The notes under the pieces: model-generated
Told to the model about the DNA's origin: nothing
The model's input: the letters and a program-made list of their open reading frames with translations, nothing else
Database searches by the model: none
Made by a program: the position numbers and the translations under genes
Assembly (NCBI GenBank): GCA_030765065.1
Contig: CM060988.1
Coordinates: 202,490,565 to 202,554,564 of the forward strand
DNA: 64,000 nucleotides
Direction: 5' to 3'
Source: Deroplatys truncata
Lineage: Eukaryota; Arthropoda; Insecta; Mantodea; Mantidae
Shown here: positions 58,996-64,000 of the stretch, one piece after another
Position numbering within the stretch: the first letter of the stretch is position 1
Layout: every line of letters begins with the position of its first letter

Positions 58996-61402
58996 ACTAG
59001 ACATGGTACAGCAGTGATACAGTATAGCAGTCCCAATCACTGGCCTGTATATTGTGGTACTAGACATGACACAGCAGTGATACAGTATACCAGTCCCAAT
59101 CACTCGCCTGTATATTGTGGTACCAGACATTATACAGCAGTGATACAGTGTACCAGTGCCAATCACTGGCCTGTATATTGTGGTACCAGACATTATACAG
59201 CAGTGATACAGTATACCAGTGCCAATCACTGGCCTGTATATTGTGGTACTAGACATGATACAGCAGTGATACAGTATAGCAGTCCCAATCACTGGCCTGT
59301 ATATTGTGGTACTAGACATGATACAGCAGTAATACAGTATACCAGTGTCAATCACTGACCTCCATATTGTGGTACTAGACATGATACAGCAGTGATACAG
59401 TATACCAATGTCAATCACTGGCCTCTATATTGTGGTACTAGACATTATACAGCAGTGATACAGTATACCAGTGCCAGTCACTGGCCTGTATATTCTGGTA
59501 TTAGACATTATACAGCAGTGATACAGTATACCAGTGTCAATCACTGGCCTCTATATTGTGGTACTAGACATCATACAGCAGTGATACAGTATACCAGTCC
59601 CAATCTCTGGCATGTATATTGTGGTACTAGACATTATACAGCAGTGATACAGTATACCTGTCCCAATCACTGGCCTGTATATTGTGGTACCAGACATTAT
59701 ACAGCAGTGATACAGTATAGCAGTCCCAATCACTGGCCTGTATATTGTGGTACTAGACATGATACAGCAGTGATACAGTATAGCAGTTCCAATCACTGGC
59801 CTCTATATTGTGGTACCAGACATTATACAGCAGTGATACAGTATACCAGTCCCAATCACTCGCCTGTATATTGTGGTACCAGACATTATACAGCAGTGAT
59901 ACAGTATACCAGTGCCAATCACTGGCCTGTATATTGTGGTACTAGACATGATACAGCAGTGATACAGTATAGCAGTCCCAATCACTGGCCTGTATATTGT
60001 GGTACTAGAAATGACGCAGCAGTGATACAGTATACCAGTCCCAATCACTCGCCTGTATATTGTGGTACCAGACATTATACAGCAGTGATACAGTATACCA
60101 GTGCCAATCACTGGCCTGTATATTGTGGTACTAGACATGATACAGCAGTGAAACAGTATAGCAGTCCCAATCACTGGCCTGTATATTGTGGTACTAGACA
60201 TGATACAGTAGTGATACAGTATACCATTGCCAATCACTGACCTGTATATTGTGGTACCAGACATTATACAGCAGTGATACAGTATAGCAGTCTTAATCAC
60301 TGGCCTGTATATTGTGGTACTAGACATGATATAGCAGTGATACAGTATACCAGTGCCAAACACTGGCCTGTATATTGTGGTACCAGACATTATACAGCAG
60401 CGATACAGTATACCATTGCCAATCACTAGCCTCTATATTGTGGTACCAGACATTATACAGCAGTGATACAGTATACCAGTCCCAATCACTGGCCTGTATA
60501 TTGTGGTACTAGACATGATACAGCAGTGATACAGTATACCAGTCCCAATCACTGGCCTGTATATTGTGGTACTAGACATGATATAGCAGTGATACAGTAT
60601 AGCAGTCCCAATCACTGGCCTGTATATTGTGGTACCAGACATTATACAGCAGTGATACAGTATACCATTGCCAATCACTGACCTGTATATTGTGGTACCA
60701 GACATTATACAGCAGTGATACAGTATAGCAGTCTTAATCACTGGCCTGTATATTGTGGTACTAGACATGATATAGCAGTGATACAGTATACCAGTGCCAA
60801 ACACTGGCCTGTATATTGTGGTACCAGACATTATACAGCAGTGATACAGTATACCATTGCCAATCACTAGCCTCTATATTGTGGTACCAGACATTATACA
60901 GCAGTGATACAGTATACCAGTCCCAATCACTGGCCTGTATATTGTGGTACTAGACATGATTCAGCAGTGATACAGTATAGCAGTCCCAATCACTGGCCTG
61001 TATATTGTGGTACTAGACATGATACAACAGTGATACAGTATACCAGTGCCAATCACTGGCTTGTATATTGTGGTACTAGACATGATACAGCAGTGATACA
61101 GTATACCAGTGCCAATCACTGACCTCTATATTGTGGTACTAGACATGATACAGCAGTTATACAGTATACCAGTGCCAATCACTGGCCTGTATATTGTGGT
61201 ACTAGACATGATACATAAGTGATACAGTATACCGGTGCCAATCACTGGCTTGTATATTGTGGTACTAGACATGATACAGCAGTGATACAGTATACCAGTG
61301 CCAATCACTGACCTCTATATTGTGGTACTAGACATGATACAGCAGTGATACAGTATACCAGTGCCAATCACTGGCTTGTATATTGTGGTACTAGACATGG
61401 TA

Positions 61403-61703
61403 AAATAAATAAATAAATTGAGTTTTATTTATGGACGCTCTTTAACTACTATGGTTCTTAGCGTCCCATTCAATATTGGGCGTGAAACACCGGTAATTTT
61501 GCTCAGAGGCCTCTTTATCAGGCTTGAGGTTCTTTTACGTGCCGTAAATCTACGGCACGGGACCACCGGCTTTACTTCCCTTCCGAAGGAAGCCGTGCTA
61601 ACGATTTTTACGCCCGAAAAAATCCATCGCCCTCCGCCGGGTTTGAACCTGCGACCTTGGGAACTAGAGGCTAGCACGGTACCACTAGTCCACGGAGGAC
61701 GAC
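61403..61703 (-). mobile_element. SINE-B inside the 63-bp array, copy 4
   Basis: Starts 2708 bp after copy 3. No private change noticed; it agrees with the consensus of the five. Confidence 0.95.
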
Positions 61704-63165
61704 ACTAGACATGGTACAGCAGTGATACAGTATAGCAGTCCCAATCACTGGCCTGTATATTGTGGTACTAGACATGACACAGCAGTGATACAGTATACCA
61801 GTCCCAATCACTCGCCTGTATATTGTGGTACCAGACATTATACAGCAGTGATACAGTGTACCAGTGCCAATCACTGGCCTGTATATTGTGGTACCAGACA
61901 TTATACAGCAGTGATACAGTATACCAGTACCAATCACTGGCCTGTATATTGTGGTACTAGACATGATACAGCAGTGATACAGTATAGCAGTCCCAATCAC
62001 TGGCCTGTATATTGTGGTACTAGACATGATACAGCAGTGATACAGTATACCAGTGTCAATCACTGACCTCCATATTGTGGTACTAGACATGATACAGCAG
62101 TGATACAGTATACCAATGTCAATCACTGGCCTCTATATTGTGGTACTAGACATTATACAGCAGTGATACAGTATACCAGTGCCAGTCACTGGCCTGTATA
62201 TTCTGGTATTAGACATTATACAGCAGTGATACAGTATACCAGTGTCAATCACTGGCCTCTATATTGTGGTACTAGACATGACACAGCAGTGATACAGTAT
62301 ACCAGTCCCAATCACTCGCCTGTATATTGTGGTACCAGACATTATACAGCAGTGATACAGTGTACCAGTGCCAATCACTGGCCTGTATATTGTGGTACCA
62401 GACATTATACAGCAGTGATACAGTATACCAGTGCCAATCACTGGCCTGTATATTGTGGTACTAGACATGATACAGCAGTGATACAGTATAGCAGTCCCAA
62501 TCACTGGCCTGTATATTGTGGTACTAGACATGATACAGCAGTGATACAGTATACCAGTGCCAATCACTGTCATCTATATTGTGTTACTAGACGTGATACA
62601 GCAGTGATACAGTATACCAGTCCCAATCACTGTCATCTATATTGTGTTACTAGACGTGATACAGCAATGATACAGTATACCAGTCCCAATCACTGGCCTG
62701 TATATTGTGGTACGAGACATGACACAGCAGTGATACAGTATACCAGTCCCAATCACTGGCGTGTATATTGTGGTACTAGATATGACACAGCAGTGATACA
62801 GTATACCAGTCCCAATCACTGGCCTGTATATTGTGGTACTAGACATGACACAACAGTGATACAGTATACCAGTCCCAATCACTGGCCTGTATATTGTGGT
62901 ACTAGACATTATACAGCAGTGATACAGTATACCAGTCCCAATCACTGGCCTGTATATTGTGGTACTAGACATTATACAGCAGTGATACAGTATACCAGTC
63001 CCAATCACTGACCTGTATATTGTGGTACTAGACATGATATAGCAGTGATACAGTATAGCAGTCCCAATCACTGGCCTGTATATTGTGGTACCAGACATTA
63101 TACAGCAGTGATACAGTATACCAGTGCCAATCACTGGCCTGTATATTGTGGTACTAGACATGGTA

Positions 63166-63466
63166 AAATAAATAAATAAATTGAGTTTTATTTATGGACG
63201 CTCTTTAACTACTATGGTTCTTAGCGTCCCATTCAATATTGGGCGTGAAACACCGGTAATTTTGCTCAGAGGCCTCTTTATCAGGCTTGAGGTTCTTTTA
63301 CGTGCCGTAAATCTACGGCACGGGACCACCGGCTTTACTTCCCTTCCGAAGGAAGCCGTGCTAACGATTTTTACGCCCGAAAAAATCCATCGCCCTCCGC
63401 CGGGTTTGAACCCGCAACCTTGGGAACTAGAGGCTAGCACGGTACCACTAGTCCACGGAGGACGAC
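63166..63466 (-). mobile_element. SINE-B inside the 63-bp array, copy 5
   Basis: Starts 1763 bp after copy 4. Private changes lie in GTTTGAACCCGCAACC (others GTTTGAACCTGCGACC). The left flanking monomers differ from those of copies 1-4, so this copy marks a junction between different higher-order units. Confidence 0.95.
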
Positions 63467-64000
63467 ACTAGACATGGTACAGCAGTGATACAGTATACCA
63501 GTCCCAATCACTGGCCTGTATATTGTGGTACTAGACATGATACAGCAGTGATACAGTATACCAGTGCCAATCACTGTCCTGTATATTGTGGTACTAGACA
63601 TGATACAGCAGTGTACAGTATAGCAGCCCCAATCACTGGCCTGTATATTGTGGTACCAGACATTATACAGCAGTGATACAGTATACCATTGCCAATCATT
63701 AGCCTCTATATTGTGGTACCAGACATTATACAGCAGTGATACAGTATACCATTGCCAATCACTAGCCTCTATATTGTGGTACCAGACATTATACAGCAGT
63801 GATACAGTATACCAGTGTCAATCACTGGCCTCTATATGGTGGTACCAGACATTATACAGCAGTGATACAGTATACCAGTGCCAATCACTGGCCTCTATAT
63901 TGTGGTACTAGACATTATAGAGCAGTTATACAGTATACCAGTTGCAATCACTGGCCTCTATATTGTGGTACTAGACATTATAGAGCAGTTATACAGTATA

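Larger units (their letters stand above)
52450..64000. repeat. 63-bp satellite-like array with higher-order structure, runs off the window
   Basis: About 158 monomers of 63 bp plus five embedded SINE-B copies. The typical unit runs TGGTACTAGACATGATACAG, CAGTGATACAGTATA, CCAGTG-CCAAT-CACTGG, CCTGTATATTG. CCAGTG/CACTGG is a perfect inverted repeat around CCAAT. 63 bp is 21 codons, so both strands are open for up to 303 codons (plus, 62100-63011) and 207 codons (minus, 53192-53815). These frames end in stops fixed in particular monomer variants (for example CACTGACC) and are not genes. Variant monomers recur at 2707-2708 bp, showing higher-order repeats. The left boundary is in this window; the right one is not. 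Confidence 0.95.

Noticed and set aside
52781..63911. Many long frames on both strands in the 63-bp array
   Set aside because: The period is 21 codons. The frames begin and end at recurrent monomer variants and repeat with the higher-order unit; they carry no protein domain.
52450..64000. A CRISPR-like array
   Set aside because: Units are contiguous with no unique spacers, and the context is eukaryotic.

Overview
ORGANISM. The window is non-coding, repeat-dominated nuclear DNA of a large eukaryotic genome. An arthropod, most likely an insect, is suggested by a mariner-type transposase of the kind common in insects, a pogo-type transposase relic, tRNA-derived SINEs and abundant decayed AT-rich repeats. 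I cannot name the species. I found no intact host gene, no rRNA gene, no full tRNA gene and no CRISPR. Nearly all long open frames are by-products of tandem repeats whose period is a multiple of three.  LAYOUT. About twenty copies or fragments of one dispersed AT-rich repeat (called DR here, up to ~1.1 kb, both orientations) form the background, and other elements are nested in them. 1.3-3.9 kb: a tRNA-derived SINE (SINE-A, minus strand) whose tail is a 20-copy, 113-bp minisatellite, bounded by a 14-bp target-site duplication inside a DR copy. 5.7-8.4 kb: a 75-bp minisatellite. 11.9-12.3 kb: SINE-A with an unexpanded tail. 13.36-14.62 kb: a complete-length mariner element with two in-frame stops, nested in a DR copy. 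17.1 kb: a second SINE family (SINE-B). 18.5-21.7 kb: a decayed pogo/Tigger-like transposon, minus strand. 22.4-22.8 kb: another unexpanded SINE-A. 24.2-25.5 kb: a 123-bp minisatellite. 28.0-29.3 kb: a segment bounded by an inverted repeat carrying CRE-like and X-box-like motifs. 33.7 and 34.8 kb: two SINE-B copies. 39.6-40.05 kb: a possible LTR. 47.0-51.6 kb: a ~78-copy, 53-bp minisatellite ending in a SINE-A head. 52.45 kb to the right edge: an 11.5-kb array of a 63-bp monomer containing five SINE-B copies at the same monomer position.  HOW THE PARTS RELATE. Two observations stand out. (1) The 113-bp, 123-bp and 53-bp arrays at three separate loci are variants of one sequence, and that sequence matches the 3' tail of SINE-A. 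Two of the arrays end directly in a SINE-A tRNA-like head, so the retroposon tail appears to seed tandem-array growth repeatedly. (2) In the 63-bp array one SINE-B insertion with a 13-bp target duplication was co-amplified. Distances between successive SINE copies equal 314 bp plus 38, 14, 38 and 23 whole monomers (one interval is one base short), so the SINE marks higher-order repeats produced by recent in-register exchange.  All family names are inferred from motifs read by eye; no database search was possible.
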